A stretch of DNA of 64,000 bases from Ovoidimarina sediminis (GCF_032586175.1 NZ_JAWHTE010000002.1:124001-188000); one strand, 5' to 3'. Numbered from the stretch's first letter, positions 41,900 to 51,239 are shown. Notes: generated by a model not told the origin, from the sequence alone. Numbers and translations are program-made.

Positions 41900-43009
41900 T
41901 CAGGCGTCAAGCGCCCGGCAATCCTCAGGGAGCCAGCCGATCTTGATCTGCTCGCCGGGCTTGAGACGCACCTGATCGGCGCGGTTCCGCGTCTTGACGA
42001 TGAAATCGTCGCGTCCGGCGACCTTGAGCCGGGTGCGGAACACGTCGCCCATGTAGATGAATTCGAGCACCTCGGCATCGAGCGTGTGGGCGTCGGGGCC
42101 GAGGCCGTCGGGGTTGATTTCGACCCGCTCAGGCCGGATCGAGACGAGCGTGCGTTCGCCCACCTCCGAGACGTTCACGGGCACCGCATCGATCAGGCCG
42201 CCATCGTCGAGGCGGACGTTGGCGATGTTGCCGCTGATCGTTTCGACCTTGCCCTGCAGCGTGTTGTTCTCGCCGATGAACTGGGCGACGAAGCTGTTGA
42301 GCGGTTTTTCGTAGAGATCGTCGGGGGGTGCGAGCTGCTGGATGACCCCGTCGTCGAACACCGCCACGCGATCGGACATCGTCAGCGCCTCGGTCTGGTC
42401 GTGGGTGACGTAGACCGTGGTGATGCCGAGCTGGTGGGCGAGGTTCGTGATCTCGAACTGCATGTGTTCGCGCAGCTGCTTGTCGAGGGCGCCGAGCGGT
42501 TCGTCCATCAGCACGAGTTCCGGTTCGAACACGAGGGCGCGGGCGAGCGCGATCCGCTGTTGCTGGCCGCCCGAAAGCTGGGCGGGGCGGCGGCCGCCGA
42601 AGGCGCCCATCTGCACCATGTCGAGGGCGCGCTTGACCTTCTTTTCCCGCTCGTCCTTGCCGATCTTGCGGACTTCGAGCGGGAAGGCGAGGTTTTCGGC
42701 CACAGTCATGTGGGGAAAGAGCGCGTAGTTCTGGAACACCATCCCGATGCCGCGCTTGTGCGGCGGGATGTTGTTGATCTCTTTCCCGCCCAGGCGAATT
42801 TCGCCATGGGTGGCGGTTTCGAAACCGGCGAGCATCATCAGGCAGGTCGTCTTGCCGGATCCCGAGGGCCCCAGCATCGTCAGGAATTCACCCTTTCCGA
42901 CGGAAAGGTTGAGATCCTTCACCACCAGAGTTTCGCCATCGTAGCTTTTTTGTACGCGTTCGAATTCGACGAACGCCGCACCATTGGCATCGGTTGAGGC
43001 CAAGGTCAT
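41900..43009 (-). CDS. ABC transporter ATP-binding protein (PotA-like)
   Basis: The 369-residue ATPase energises the importer. Walker A LGPSGSGKTTCLMMLAGF, Q-loop VFQNYALFPHMTV, signature LSGGQQQRIALARAL, Walker B LVLMDEPLGALDKQLR and the H-loop TVYVTHDQTEALTMSD are all present, with a C-terminal TOBE domain (VSIRPERVEI, DFIVKTRNRA). I chose the ATG that follows GGGGAG and gives MTLASTDANGA. It is the first gene of the operon, 74 bp before the binding protein gene. Confidence 0.96.
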   Translation of the reverse strand: MTLASTDANGAAFVEFERVQKSYDGETLVVKDLNLSVGKGEFLTMLGPSGSGKTTCLMMLAGFETATHGEIRLGGKEINNIPPHKRGIGMVFQNYALFPHMTVAENLAFPLEVRKIGKDEREKKVKRALDMVQMGAFGGRRPAQLSGGQQQRIALARALVFEPELVLMDEPLGALDKQLREHMQFEITNLAHQLGITTVYVTHDQTEALTMSDRVAVFDDGVIQQLAPPDDLYEKPLNSFVAQFIGENNTLQGKVETISGNIANVRLDDGGLIDAVPVNVSEVGERTLVSIRPERVEINPDGLGPDAHTLDAEVLEFIYMGDVFRTRLKVAGRDDFIVKTRNRADQVRLKPGEQIKIGWLPEDCRALDA

Positions 43010-43092
43010 CTCCCCAAGTTGGTCGCAGGCCCTCTGTGTGGCCTTTCGGGGGGAATAGAACAGGCCATGGCCTTGATTGCAACGGTTCGATG

Positions 43093-44028
43093 TCAGGTGG
43101 GTGTCTGATAGCGCTCCCATGCCTTGTATATCGGCGCCATGACGATGGGTGTCGTGTACATGGGCAGTTGATAGCCGCCGATGAAGGACAGGATCGGATC
43201 AGTGGCGCTGGCGGGCAGCGCGACGAGGAAGAGCGCGACGTTCCGGTTTCCGGCGATGATGGATTTCGGCACCGCGTCGGGGGCGCGGCCGAAAACGGCG
43301 AGGCCCAGAAGCTGAAGCCCGATGTTGACGGTGAAGGCGAGGGCGATCCAGGCGAGGGCCGTGGAGGGATCGGCGCGAAGCGTGGGCGACAGCCCGGCGA
43401 GAAGGCCCACGACGGCGATCGCCATGAGAAGCGCGCCGAGCCCGTCGAGCGCCTCGCGCGCCGGATCGGAGACCTCGCGCATCAGGATGTGGCGAAGGAC
43501 GAAGGCGAGCGCCGTGGCGGCGGCTATGGTGAGGAGGAGGCGGAGGCCGGCGAGGAGGATCTGCGGCCCCTCGATCCCCGGCAGGAGCCAGAGGACGGGC
43601 AGCACTGTCAGCGGCAGCGCGGCGGTTCCGAGGATCATGAGCCGGAGCGCGGGGGCGGGATCGTGGCCGAGGAGGATGGTGAGGTTCGGGCTGCCCGAAA
43701 TCGAGGGGGCCGACATCATCAGGATCACCGCGAAGACCGCCGGAAGCGCCGCGATGCCGAGCAGGAGGCACACCGCGAGGGTGAGGACGGGCAGCGCGCA
43801 TTGCAGCAGAAGGACGGTGCGCACCGCGTTGGGCAGCGCCTTCAGCCCGCCCCAGGCCGCGCGCGCGCCGATCCGGAAGGCGGCGACGAAGATCATCAGC
43901 GCCACGATTTCCGGCAGCCACGGCTTCAGTGTGAGCGCGGCCCCGGGGAACAGGAACCCGGCGAGAAGCCCCGCGATCAGGCAGGCGCGCCCGTGGCGCG
44001 CCGCCCAGCGAAGCGGCGCGGCGATCAC
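43093..44028 (-). CDS. BASS/AEC-like membrane transporter
   Basis: The 311-residue protein has about ten helices and resembles bile acid:sodium symporter-type permeases, for example ACLIAGLLAGFLFPGAALTL at the start, MMSAPSISGSPNLTILLG and the later SIIAGNRNVALFLVALPASA, the latter typical of the conserved crossing-helix region. The start is GTG. It follows the TRAP large-permease gene at a distance of 1 bp and is probably transcribed with it. It may be a second import or export route of the same pathway. Confidence 0.8.
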   Translation of the reverse strand: MIAAPLRWAARHGRACLIAGLLAGFLFPGAALTLKPWLPEIVALMIFVAAFRIGARAAWGGLKALPNAVRTVLLLQCALPVLTLAVCLLLGIAALPAVFAVILMMSAPSISGSPNLTILLGHDPAPALRLMILGTAALPLTVLPVLWLLPGIEGPQILLAGLRLLLTIAAATALAFVLRHILMREVSDPAREALDGLGALLMAIAVVGLLAGLSPTLRADPSTALAWIALAFTVNIGLQLLGLAVFGRAPDAVPKSIIAGNRNVALFLVALPASATDPILSFIGGYQLPMYTTPIVMAPIYKAWERYQTPT

Positions 44029-44029
44029 C

Positions 44030-45343
44030 CTAGCCGCCGGGCCGTTGCCGGATGTTATCGGGCAGCCAGGTGGCGAGTTCGGGGAAGGCGATCAGGACGA
44101 AGACCATCACCACCATGATGAGGAACATCGGGATCGCGGCGCGGGCGATGAACGTCATCTCGTGGCTGGTCATCCCCTGAAGGACGAAGAGGTTGAACCC
44201 GATGGGCGGCGTGATCTGCGCCATTTCCACCACGACGACGATGAAGATGCCGAACCAGATGATATCGATCCCGGCCTGGCGGATCATCGGCTCGACCACC
44301 GCCATGGTCAGGACGACCGAGGAGATCCCGTCGAGGAACATGCCGAGGATAATGTAGAAGACGAGGAGCGCCATCAGAAGCTCGAACCGGCTGAGTTCGA
44401 GGGAGGCGATCAGATCGGCCAGCCCGCGCGGCAGGCCGGTGAAGCCCATGGACAGCGACAGGAAGGCCGCGCCCGCGAGGATGAGCGCGATCATCGCCGA
44501 GGTGCGCACCGCGCCCATCAGGCTTTCGGTGAAGGTGCCCCAGTTGAGCGAGCCCTGGGTGGCGGCGAGGATCAGCGCGCCGATCACGCCGAAGGCGGCG
44601 GCCTCGGTCGCCGTTGCGTAACCGAGATACATCGAGCCGATGACGACGAGGATCAGGCAGATCACCGGGATCAGGAAGCGCGAGTTCGCGATCTTCTCGG
44701 CGAAGGTCATCGGCGTTTCGGGGGTTGGCGCGAAATCCTTCGAGACGAAGGACATGATCGCGACATAGGCCATGAACATCCCCGCGAGCACGAGGCCGGG
44801 GAAGATGCCCGCCATGAAAAGCTTGGTGATCGATTCGTTGATCGTGACGCCGTAGACGATCAGCGTCAGGGACGGCGGGATCATGAGCCCCAGCGTGGCC
44901 GCCCCGGCGAGTGTGCCGATGACCATGCGCTCGGGGTACTGGCGTTTGCGGAGTTCGGGGATCGACATCTTGCCGACCGTCGTCAGCGTGGCGGCGGAGG
45001 AGCCGGAGACGGCGGCGAAGACGGTGCAGCCCACGATATTGGTGTGGACGAGGCCGCCCGGCAGGCGCGCGAGCCAGGGCGAGAGGCCCCGGAACATGTC
45101 TTCGGACAATCGCGTTCGGTAGAGGATTTCGCCCATCCAGATGAAGAGCGGGAGGGCTGTGAGCGTCCAGGATGACGAGGCGCCCCAGATCCGGGTGATC
45201 ATGGCGTCGCCCGGCGGGCGGGGGGTGAACATTTCCATCCCCACATAGGCCACGCCCATGAGCGCGAGGCCGACCCAGACACCCGAGCCGAGGAGGAAGA
45301 AGAGAACGAAGAGGAAGATCGCGATGGGAAGAAGCTGTTCCAT
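44030..45343 (-). CDS. TRAP transporter large permease (DctM-like)
   Basis: The 437-residue membrane protein has about twelve helices. Typical DctM blocks are visible: IFLFVLFFLLGSGVWVGLAL at the start, AVSGSSAATLTTVGKMSIPE and GMFLDGISSVVLTMAVVEPM, followed by the conserved ITPPIGFNLFVLQGMTSHEM near the end. It couples sodium entry to solute import with the small subunit and the binding protein upstream. The gene lies 6 bp after the small permease. Confidence 0.95.
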   Translation of the reverse strand: MEQLLPIAIFLFVLFFLLGSGVWVGLALMGVAYVGMEMFTPRPPGDAMITRIWGASSSWTLTALPLFIWMGEILYRTRLSEDMFRGLSPWLARLPGGLVHTNIVGCTVFAAVSGSSAATLTTVGKMSIPELRKRQYPERMVIGTLAGAATLGLMIPPSLTLIVYGVTINESITKLFMAGIFPGLVLAGMFMAYVAIMSFVSKDFAPTPETPMTFAEKIANSRFLIPVICLILVVIGSMYLGYATATEAAAFGVIGALILAATQGSLNWGTFTESLMGAVRTSAMIALILAGAAFLSLSMGFTGLPRGLADLIASLELSRFELLMALLVFYIILGMFLDGISSVVLTMAVVEPMIRQAGIDIIWFGIFIVVVVEMAQITPPIGFNLFVLQGMTSHEMTFIARAAIPMFLIMVVMVFVLIAFPELATWLPDNIRQRPGG

Positions 45344-45349
45344 GGCCCG

Positions 45350-45880
45350 TTACTCCGCGTGGCTCTGATCGACGAGATCGCTGCGGATGCCGTGTTCGCC
45401 CCGGAAGAGAAGCTGCACGAGGTGATCCCAGAAGGCGATGGCGAGAAGGATCGCGCCGACCGCCATGGAAATCTGCGGGATCCAGATCGGGGTTTTGTCG
45501 AGGCCCTGGCTGATCTCGTTCCAGCGCCAGGAGATGTAGGTGCCCTTCACCGCGTACCAGGCGAAATAGGTGGCGATGAGCGTGCCGACGGCGAAGCAGA
45601 AGGTTTCGCCCCAGCGGCGTTTCGAGCCCATCGCCGACAGCACCAGCGACACCCGGATATGGGCGCCGTGATTGAGCGCATAGGCGAAGGCGAAGAAGGA
45701 GGCCGCGGCCATGCAGTAGCCCGCGTAATCGGTGGCGCCGGGGAAGACCTGCCCCGTCCAGCGCGCCAGCATCTGAAGCACGATGATGGTGAGGATCGCG
45801 ATCAGGAAGAGCGAGGCGATGATCCCGCCGGTGAGATAGAGTGCGTCAAGAATACGCCTGAGCGCGCGCGCTGCCGCCAT
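45350..45880 (-). CDS. TRAP transporter small permease (DctQ-like)
   Basis: The 176-residue membrane protein has four hydrophobic segments (for example LTGGIIASLFLIAILTIIVL and AAASFFAFAYALNHGAHIRV, which includes the DctQ-characteristic GAHIRV). It works with the large permease. The small gene lies between the binding protein gene, across a strong nested hairpin, and the large permease. Confidence 0.93.
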   Translation of the reverse strand: MAAARALRRILDALYLTGGIIASLFLIAILTIIVLQMLARWTGQVFPGATDYAGYCMAAASFFAFAYALNHGAHIRVSLVLSAMGSKRRWGETFCFAVGTLIATYFAWYAVKGTYISWRWNEISQGLDKTPIWIPQISMAVGAILLAIAFWDHLVQLLFRGEHGIRSDLVDQSHAE

Positions 45881-45910
45881 TGTCCCCGTTCCCTCTTTTT
45901 TGTGGATCTG

Positions 45911-45955
45911 CGGGGCCGGAATCGGGGCCGTGACGGCCCCGGGCGCCCGGCCCCG
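45911..45955. terminator. nested hairpin between TRAP binding protein and permease genes
   Basis: Outer stem CGGGGCCGG/CCGGCCCCG (45911-45919 with 45947-45955) encloses a perfect 8-bp hairpin CGGGGCCG/CGGCCCCG (45923-45941). Read on the minus strand it lies 10 bases after the binding protein stop and is followed by an A-rich stretch, not a T-run. It probably stabilises or limits transcription, so that the binding protein is made in excess over the permeases. Confidence 0.7.
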
Positions 45956-45964
45956 CCCGTGCCG

Positions 45965-46942
45965 TCAGTTCGAGGCGTTGTAGGCGTCGACAATCGCCTT
46001 GCCGTCTTCGCCGGCGGTGGCGAGCCACTCTTCGGTCATCGTGGCGCCGATTTCCTTCAGCTGGCTGACCAGCGTGTCGGAGGCGTTCGTCACCGACATG
46101 CCGCCTTCCTTCAGGCCGTCGAGCGTGAACTGGGTGTAATCCTTCGAGCGGGCCAGGCCTTCGGCCTTAGCCGACGCCGCGCAGGATTCGAGCACGCCCT
46201 TCGTTTCGTCCGACAGCCCGTTCCAGGCGTCGTTGTTCACGAAGACGACGTTGCGCGGCAGCCAGGCGTCGACGATGTAGAAGTAGTTCAGATGCTCCCA
46301 CACCTTGCGGTCATAGCCGGTGGCGCCCGAGGAGATCATCGAATCGGCGACGCCCGTGGCGAAGGCCTGGCTGATCTCGGCCGCTTCGATCTGGACCGGC
46401 AGCATGCCGGTCAGTTCCGCGAGCCGCGCGGTGGCGGTGGAGTAGGAGCGGAACTTCACGCCCTTCATGTCGTCGACCGAGTTGACCTCGTTGCGGAAGT
46501 AGAGGCCCTGCGGCGGCCACGGCACCGAATAGAGATAGTGCAGGTTTTCCTCGTCGAGCGCTTCGGCGACCTTCGGCCCGGCGATTTCCCAGAGCTTTTC
46601 GTGCTGGTCGAAGGACGAGACGAGGAAGGGCACCGAATCGACGCCGTAAAGAGGGTTCTCGTTCTGGTGCGCCGAGATCAGGCGTTCGCCGATGGCGGCC
46701 TGGCCGGTTTGCACGGCGCGCTTGATCTCGTTTCCGGGGAAGAGCGAGCCGGAGGGGTGGGTGACGATCTCGAGATCGCCGCCGGTGCCGTCGGTCACGC
46801 ATTTGGCGAAGTTCGCGCCGACTTCCGAATGGAAGTTGGTGGCGGCATAGGCCATCGGCATATCCCACTTTTCGGCCGCGGCCGGAAGCGCGGCGGCGGC
46901 GGTGAGCGCCGTTGCTGCCAAGAGGCTGGTGAGTTTCTTCAT
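45965..46942 (-). CDS. TRAP transporter substrate-binding protein (DctP-like)
   Basis: The 325-residue periplasmic protein has a signal peptide (MKKLTSLLAATALTAAAALP) and the DctP fold, with ANFAKCVTDGTGGDLEIVTH, QAAIGERLISAHQN, and the arginine-containing KFRSYSTATARLAELTG and SGATGYDRKVWEHLNYFYIV. Conserved arginines in this family bind a carboxylate, so the substrate is probably an organic acid or amino acid derivative. It is the first of the three TRAP genes. Confidence 0.95.
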   Translation of the reverse strand: MKKLTSLLAATALTAAAALPAAAEKWDMPMAYAATNFHSEVGANFAKCVTDGTGGDLEIVTHPSGSLFPGNEIKRAVQTGQAAIGERLISAHQNENPLYGVDSVPFLVSSFDQHEKLWEIAGPKVAEALDEENLHYLYSVPWPPQGLYFRNEVNSVDDMKGVKFRSYSTATARLAELTGMLPVQIEAAEISQAFATGVADSMISSGATGYDRKVWEHLNYFYIVDAWLPRNVVFVNNDAWNGLSDETKGVLESCAASAKAEGLARSKDYTQFTLDGLKEGGMSVTNASDTLVSQLKEIGATMTEEWLATAGEDGKAIVDAYNASN

Positions 46943-46991
46943 GGTCTGTCTCCCTTGTTGAGCTTGTTGGCCGGTCGTTTCGCTGCCGGCC

Positions 46992-48260
46992 TCAGGCGAA
47001 CCGTGCAGGCGAATATGCCGTCAGGTCAATGTTCGGCGGTCTGGCCGACATGGATTGGGCGAGAAGGCGGCCCGTGCGGGGGCCGGCCGTCAGGCCGATG
47101 TGGTGGTGTCCGAAGGCGAGGAAGGCACCTTTCGGCCCCGGGGCCTCGCCGATCACCGGGATCGAATCGGCGGGCGCGGGGCGGTGGCCCATCCATTCCT
47201 TCGTGTCGTCCCAGGTGAGGCCCGGGAAGGTGCTGGAGGCCGCGCGTTTCAGAAGATCGAAAGGCGCGCGGGAGGGCGGGGTATCGAGGCCGCCGAATTC
47301 GACCACACCGGCAAGGCGCAGGCGGCCTTCCATCGGGGTGGCGACGAACTTGCCCGAGGTGATCATCACCGGGGAGCGGGGCTGGACCGAGGGGTTCCAG
47401 AGTTCGAGGTGATAGCCGCGTTCGCTTTCGAGCGGGACGCTGAGGCCCAGGGTCTTCGACAGCGGCCCCGACCAGACGCCGGTGGCGATCACGGCGGCGT
47501 CGCAGGGGAGGGTTTCGCCGCCCGCGCGGACGCCCGTGACGCGGCCGCCCTCGCGGATAATGTCGGTGGCTTCGGCGGTGATCAGCCTTGCGCCGTTTTC
47601 GACGGCGTGGTCGGCCAGATCCTTGACGTATTGCCCCGGGTCGGCGATGCGCCCGTGCCCGCCCAGGCGGATCGCGAATTTGAACCGGTCGGCGAAGACG
47701 GGATCGTAGGCCCTGAAGGCGGCGGCATCGAGTTCGTCCCACCGATGGCCGTGGCTTTTGCGGATATCCCAGACGAAGCTGTCGCCTTCGAAGGCCGCCC
47801 TGTCCTTGTAGACGAAGACGTAATCGGACGGCACGATCCAGCGTTCGGCCTTCGTGCCCCGGGCGAGGGCCTGGTGTTCTTCAAGGCTGTCCGCGACGAC
47901 CCCGTTGATGGCGCTGGCGATGCGGCGGGTGTCGGCGGGGTTGGCGTTCGAGAGGTATTTGCGCAGCCACGGCAGGAGGCGCGGCAGGTAGGACCATTTG
48001 AGGAAGAGCGGCTGGTCGGGATCGAAGAGCATCTTCGGCGCCTTGCCGATGAGGCCCGGCACGGTGACCGGCACCATCGCGCAGGTGGCGAGCACCCCGC
48101 CATTGCCGTAGCTCGTGCCTTCGCCCGGCCCGGCCCTGTCGAGAAGCGTGACCTGCCAGCCGTCGCGCTGCAGCCAGATCGCGGTGGAGACCCCGACGAT
48201 CCCGGCGCCGATGATGACGGCGTGGCGCGTGGGGGTTTTGTTGTGGTCCGCCGGGCTCAT
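46992..48260 (-). CDS. D-amino-acid dehydrogenase-like FAD oxidoreductase
   Basis: The 422-residue flavoprotein begins with the dinucleotide motif VIIGAGIVGVSTAIWLQRDG and has the DadA-type layout: TSYGNGGVLATCAMVPVTVP, the second FAD contact DAAVIATGVWSGPLSKTLGL, and the C-terminal FAFGHHHIGLTAGPRTGRLL-like end (AFLAFGHHHIGLTAGP). Such enzymes deaminate D-amino acids or oxidise cyclic imino acids, passing electrons to the membrane chain. It follows the TRAP operon by 49 bp and shares direction, so it is probably part of the same pathway. Confidence 0.92.
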   Translation of the reverse strand: MSPADHNKTPTRHAVIIGAGIVGVSTAIWLQRDGWQVTLLDRAGPGEGTSYGNGGVLATCAMVPVTVPGLIGKAPKMLFDPDQPLFLKWSYLPRLLPWLRKYLSNANPADTRRIASAINGVVADSLEEHQALARGTKAERWIVPSDYVFVYKDRAAFEGDSFVWDIRKSHGHRWDELDAAAFRAYDPVFADRFKFAIRLGGHGRIADPGQYVKDLADHAVENGARLITAEATDIIREGGRVTGVRAGGETLPCDAAVIATGVWSGPLSKTLGLSVPLESERGYHLELWNPSVQPRSPVMITSGKFVATPMEGRLRLAGVVEFGGLDTPPSRAPFDLLKRAASSTFPGLTWDDTKEWMGHRPAPADSIPVIGEAPGPKGAFLAFGHHHIGLTAGPRTGRLLAQSMSARPPNIDLTAYSPARFA

Positions 48261-48336
48261 TGGCCACGCTCCACATGATTCGACAGGGGTAGTCTGTCGG
48301 ATTTTTGCGTTTCGTCAACGAAATGTTGATAAATTG

Positions 48337-49470
48337 TCATCGTTTCGTCCATTCCGCTGCCGCCACCCTGTCGGGATCGGGGCAAAGGCCGAGGCCCGGG
48401 CCGGTGGGCAGAACAAGCGCACCGTCCTTCAGTTCGATCTCGCCGTCGAGCAGATCTTCGACGAGGTAGTAGCGCGCCTGGTAGAATTCGCAGCCAAGCG
48501 TAATTTCCGGGCAGGCCGCGACCATGTGGAGGCCGGGGAGGTGGCCTAGGCCGGATTCGAACATGTCGCCGCCATAGGCGGAGAGCCCGGCCTCGGCGGC
48601 CATGCGCGCGACCTCCGCCCCCCGGACCGGGCCGCCGGATTTCATCACCTTGACCGACACGCCGTCGCAGATGCCTTCGCGGATCGCGCGGGCCATATCC
48701 TCGGGTCCGAAGACGCTTTCGTCAGCGAGGAGGGGGATGTCTGTGAGGCCGCGGAGCCGGGCCATGGTGTCGTAGTCGTGGAAGGCCACCGGCTGTTCGA
48801 TGAAGGTGGGGGCGAAGCGCGCGACCTCGGGCACCTGCGCGAGCGCTTCGTCGGCGGTGAGGCCCTGGTTGTAATCGACGCGCACATCGAGTGCCGGGAA
48901 ATGGGTGCGGAGGTGTTCGAGGCGGCGAAGATCGAAGGCGTGATCGCGAAAGCCCGTCTTCAGCTTCACGATGCCCACGCCGTCGGCGGTGAGGCGTTCG
49001 AGAAGGCGGATGTCCTGATCGAAATCGGGATCGGCGATGGAGACCGACAGCGGCACCGACGATTTCGGATCGGGGCCGAGGAGGCGGGCGACGGGGAGGC
49101 CGCGGACCCGGCCTTCGAGATCGAGGAGCGCGCTTTCGAGGGCCGCCTTGGCCTCTGTGCAATGGGCGACGGCGCGGCGGGCCTGTGCCATGAGCGCGGG
49201 GCGATCGGAAAGCTTGCGGCCTTCGACGAGAGGCCGGATGTAGCGATCCAGCGCCGCGAAGCTGGCTTCGGGCGAGCCGGTGAACACGGACCATGCCGCC
49301 GCTTCGCCCCAGCCTTCGGTTCCGTCTTCGAGGGTGAGGCGGAGGAGGACGACCTCGCAGGCATCGGAAACCGTGCCGATCCCGTGCGAGCGTTTCGACC
49401 GGACCGGCAGGCGGCAGTGCCAGACCCGGTAGCCGGTGATGACCTGGTCGAGATCGCTCACGCCACCCAT
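48337..49470 (-). CDS. mandelate racemase/muconate lactonizing enzyme family protein
   Basis: This 377-residue enolase-superfamily enzyme shows the MLE-subgroup pattern: the acid/base lysine pair in VKLKTG, metal ligands in DYNQ, IEQP and ADES, and the second lysine in VKVMKSGG. Members include muconate cycloisomerases, proline-betaine/hydroxyproline-betaine epimerases and cis-3-hydroxyproline dehydratase; the neighbours (D-amino-acid oxidase, TRAP) favour an amino- or imino-acid epimerase or dehydratase, by inference. The start ATG overlaps the ThDP gene by 13 bp; a GTG just 3 codons on overlaps by 4 bp. Confidence 0.9.
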   Translation of the reverse strand: MGGVSDLDQVITGYRVWHCRLPVRSKRSHGIGTVSDACEVVLLRLTLEDGTEGWGEAAAWSVFTGSPEASFAALDRYIRPLVEGRKLSDRPALMAQARRAVAHCTEAKAALESALLDLEGRVRGLPVARLLGPDPKSSVPLSVSIADPDFDQDIRLLERLTADGVGIVKLKTGFRDHAFDLRRLEHLRTHFPALDVRVDYNQGLTADEALAQVPEVARFAPTFIEQPVAFHDYDTMARLRGLTDIPLLADESVFGPEDMARAIREGICDGVSVKVMKSGGPVRGAEVARMAAEAGLSAYGGDMFESGLGHLPGLHMVAACPEITLGCEFYQARYYLVEDLLDGEIELKDGALVLPTGPGLGLCPDPDRVAAAEWTKR

Positions 49471-51152
49471 TCCGAGACCGGGGCCGCCGCATCGTGCAGG
49501 GGCTGGGAGATCACGTCGATCAGCGCAGGGCCGTCATGGGCGAGCGCTTTCGCGATGGTGGCGTCGAGCGCGCGCGGGTCGTCCACCGTCCAGGAGGCGA
49601 CGCCGAAGGCGCGGGCCACCGCGGCGTGATCGGTGACGCCGAAATCGACGTTGTGATATCGCGCGCCAAAGCCCGATTTCTGGCCCGCCTTGATCCAGCC
49701 GAAGACGGCGTTCGAGAAGACAAGCGCCTTGATCGGGAGGCCGAGGCGGACGATGGTTTCGAATTCGCCGCAGGAGAAGCCGAAGGAGCCGTCGCCCATC
49801 AGCGCGAGCACGGTGGCGTCTGGCCGCGCGACCTGGGCGCCGGCGGCGGCGGCAAGCGCGTAGCCCAGCGCGCCATGGGCGCGGTTGGTGATGAAGTGCC
49901 GCCGGACGCGGCGCCAGCGGTAATGGGCGGAGACGTAGGGACAGGGCGTGCCCGGATCGGCGCAGATCACCGCGTCTTCGGGGAGCGCGCGGGCGAGCGC
50001 CGCGATGGTTGCCTCGGGGGTAACGGGGCCCGAGGTGGCATCCGCAAGCGGGCGGAAGGCGGCAAGCTTGGCGGCCCAGGCCTTTGTCGCGAGCGCCGCG
50101 CCGCCGTGATCGGCGGCGGGCCTGTCGTCAAGCGCGGCGTTGAGCGCTTCGAGTGCCGCGCGGGCATCGGCGGCGATGGCGATTTCGGTGTCGTAATTCG
50201 CGCCGATCACCGCGGGGTCGCTGTCGATATGGGCGATGCGCTGGCCCGGGGCCGGGGAGCGCCAGCGCTCGGTCGTGACCGACCCGGCGCGGCAGCCGAT
50301 GAAGAGGATGAGATCGGCGGCGTCGACGATGGCGCGGGTGGCGGGGACGCCGCCGTTCGAGCCGACGACGCCGATGGCCTGGGGATGGGTTTCTGCGATC
50401 GCGCCCTGCCCCGAGACGGTGGTGGCGACGGGCACGTTCAGGCGTTCCGCCAGTTGGCGGAGCGCGTCTTCCGCCCCCGCGATCACCGGGCCGCCACCGC
50501 AGATGACGAGGGCGCGGGAGGTTTCGGTGAGGGCGCGGGCCAGATCCTCAATCGCGGCCGGATCGGGGCTGGCGGGGAGTGCCGGGAAGCGGGTGTGGCG
50601 GGGATCGGCCCAGATCTCGCGCGCATCGGCGGGGGCTTTCTGGACATCGAAGGGGAGCGCCATGTGCACCGCGCCCGGGCGGCCCGTCGTCATCTCGCGG
50701 AACGCGCGGCGGACCATGGCGGGAAGCCGCGCGGCATCGCTGAAGGTGGCGTTCCATTTCGTCAGCGGGCGGAACAGCGCCTCCTGATCCAGTTCGGTCA
50801 GGGGGTAGCGGCCCGCGGATGTCTGCGCCACATCGGTGGTGATGGCGAGGATGGGGATCGAGCTTTCATTGGCCTCGACCACGCCGGGCAGGATGTAGGT
50901 GGCCCCGCCGCCGGACGGCCCTTCGCACACCCCCGGCTTGCCGGTGAGCCGGGCATAGGCATCGGCCATGTAGCCCGCGTGGCGTTCGTCGCGGGTGAGG
51001 ATGTGATCGATCCCGGCCCCGTCGCGGGCCATCGCGTCGTAGAACGGGAGTGACGTATCCCCGCAGAGCCCGAAGATATGCCGGACCTCGTAGGCCTTTA
51101 GCATCGCGACAAGAGCATCGGCGCCGGTGGGGGTGTTGGGGGAGTGAGACAT
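49458..51152 (-). CDS. thiamine pyrophosphate-binding enzyme, acetolactate synthase-like
   Basis: The 564-residue protein has the three domains of the ThDP family: the Pyr domain with the catalytic glutamate in TRDERHAGYMADAYARLTG, the central FAD/DHS-like domain, and the PP domain with the GDGSFGFSCGEFETIVRLGL metal/diphosphate motif and the downstream NAVFGWIKAGQ. Such enzymes decarboxylate or ligate 2-oxo acids. In this gene set it may act on the oxo-acid produced by the D-amino-acid-type dehydrogenase; which one is unknown. I chose the ATG at MSHSPNTPTG. It is divergent from the GntR regulator, with the palindrome in between. Confidence 0.92.
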   Translation of the reverse strand: MSHSPNTPTGADALVAMLKAYEVRHIFGLCGDTSLPFYDAMARDGAGIDHILTRDERHAGYMADAYARLTGKPGVCEGPSGGGATYILPGVVEANESSIPILAITTDVAQTSAGRYPLTELDQEALFRPLTKWNATFSDAARLPAMVRRAFREMTTGRPGAVHMALPFDVQKAPADAREIWADPRHTRFPALPASPDPAAIEDLARALTETSRALVICGGGPVIAGAEDALRQLAERLNVPVATTVSGQGAIAETHPQAIGVVGSNGGVPATRAIVDAADLILFIGCRAGSVTTERWRSPAPGQRIAHIDSDPAVIGANYDTEIAIAADARAALEALNAALDDRPAADHGGAALATKAWAAKLAAFRPLADATSGPVTPEATIAALARALPEDAVICADPGTPCPYVSAHYRWRRVRRHFITNRAHGALGYALAAAAGAQVARPDATVLALMGDGSFGFSCGEFETIVRLGLPIKALVFSNAVFGWIKAGQKSGFGARYHNVDFGVTDHAAVARAFGVASWTVDDPRALDATIAKALAHDGPALIDVISQPLHDAAAPVSEWVA

Positions 51153-51163
51153 GCTGACCACAC

Positions 51164-51177
51164 TGCTGTATACAGCA
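51164..51177. promoter_or_regulatory. GntR operator candidate between ThDP gene and GntR gene
   Basis: TGCTGTATACAGCA is a perfect 14-bp palindrome, 12 bases upstream of the ThDP ATG. TGTATACA-centred dyads are known targets of FCD-type GntR regulators, and the adjacent divergent gene encodes one. Confidence 0.75.
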
Positions 51178-51239
51178 TTGAATAATTGACTTCGCCGCCG
51201 CATCTGTCAACGTTCCTTTCGAAGAGGAGCCCTGTCGCA

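Noticed and set aside
36353..43009. Ectoine uptake and degradation locus
   Set aside because: Only the M24 enzyme points that way; no doeB/eutE, eutABC or ectoine-type TRAP genes are present, so the substrate was left open.
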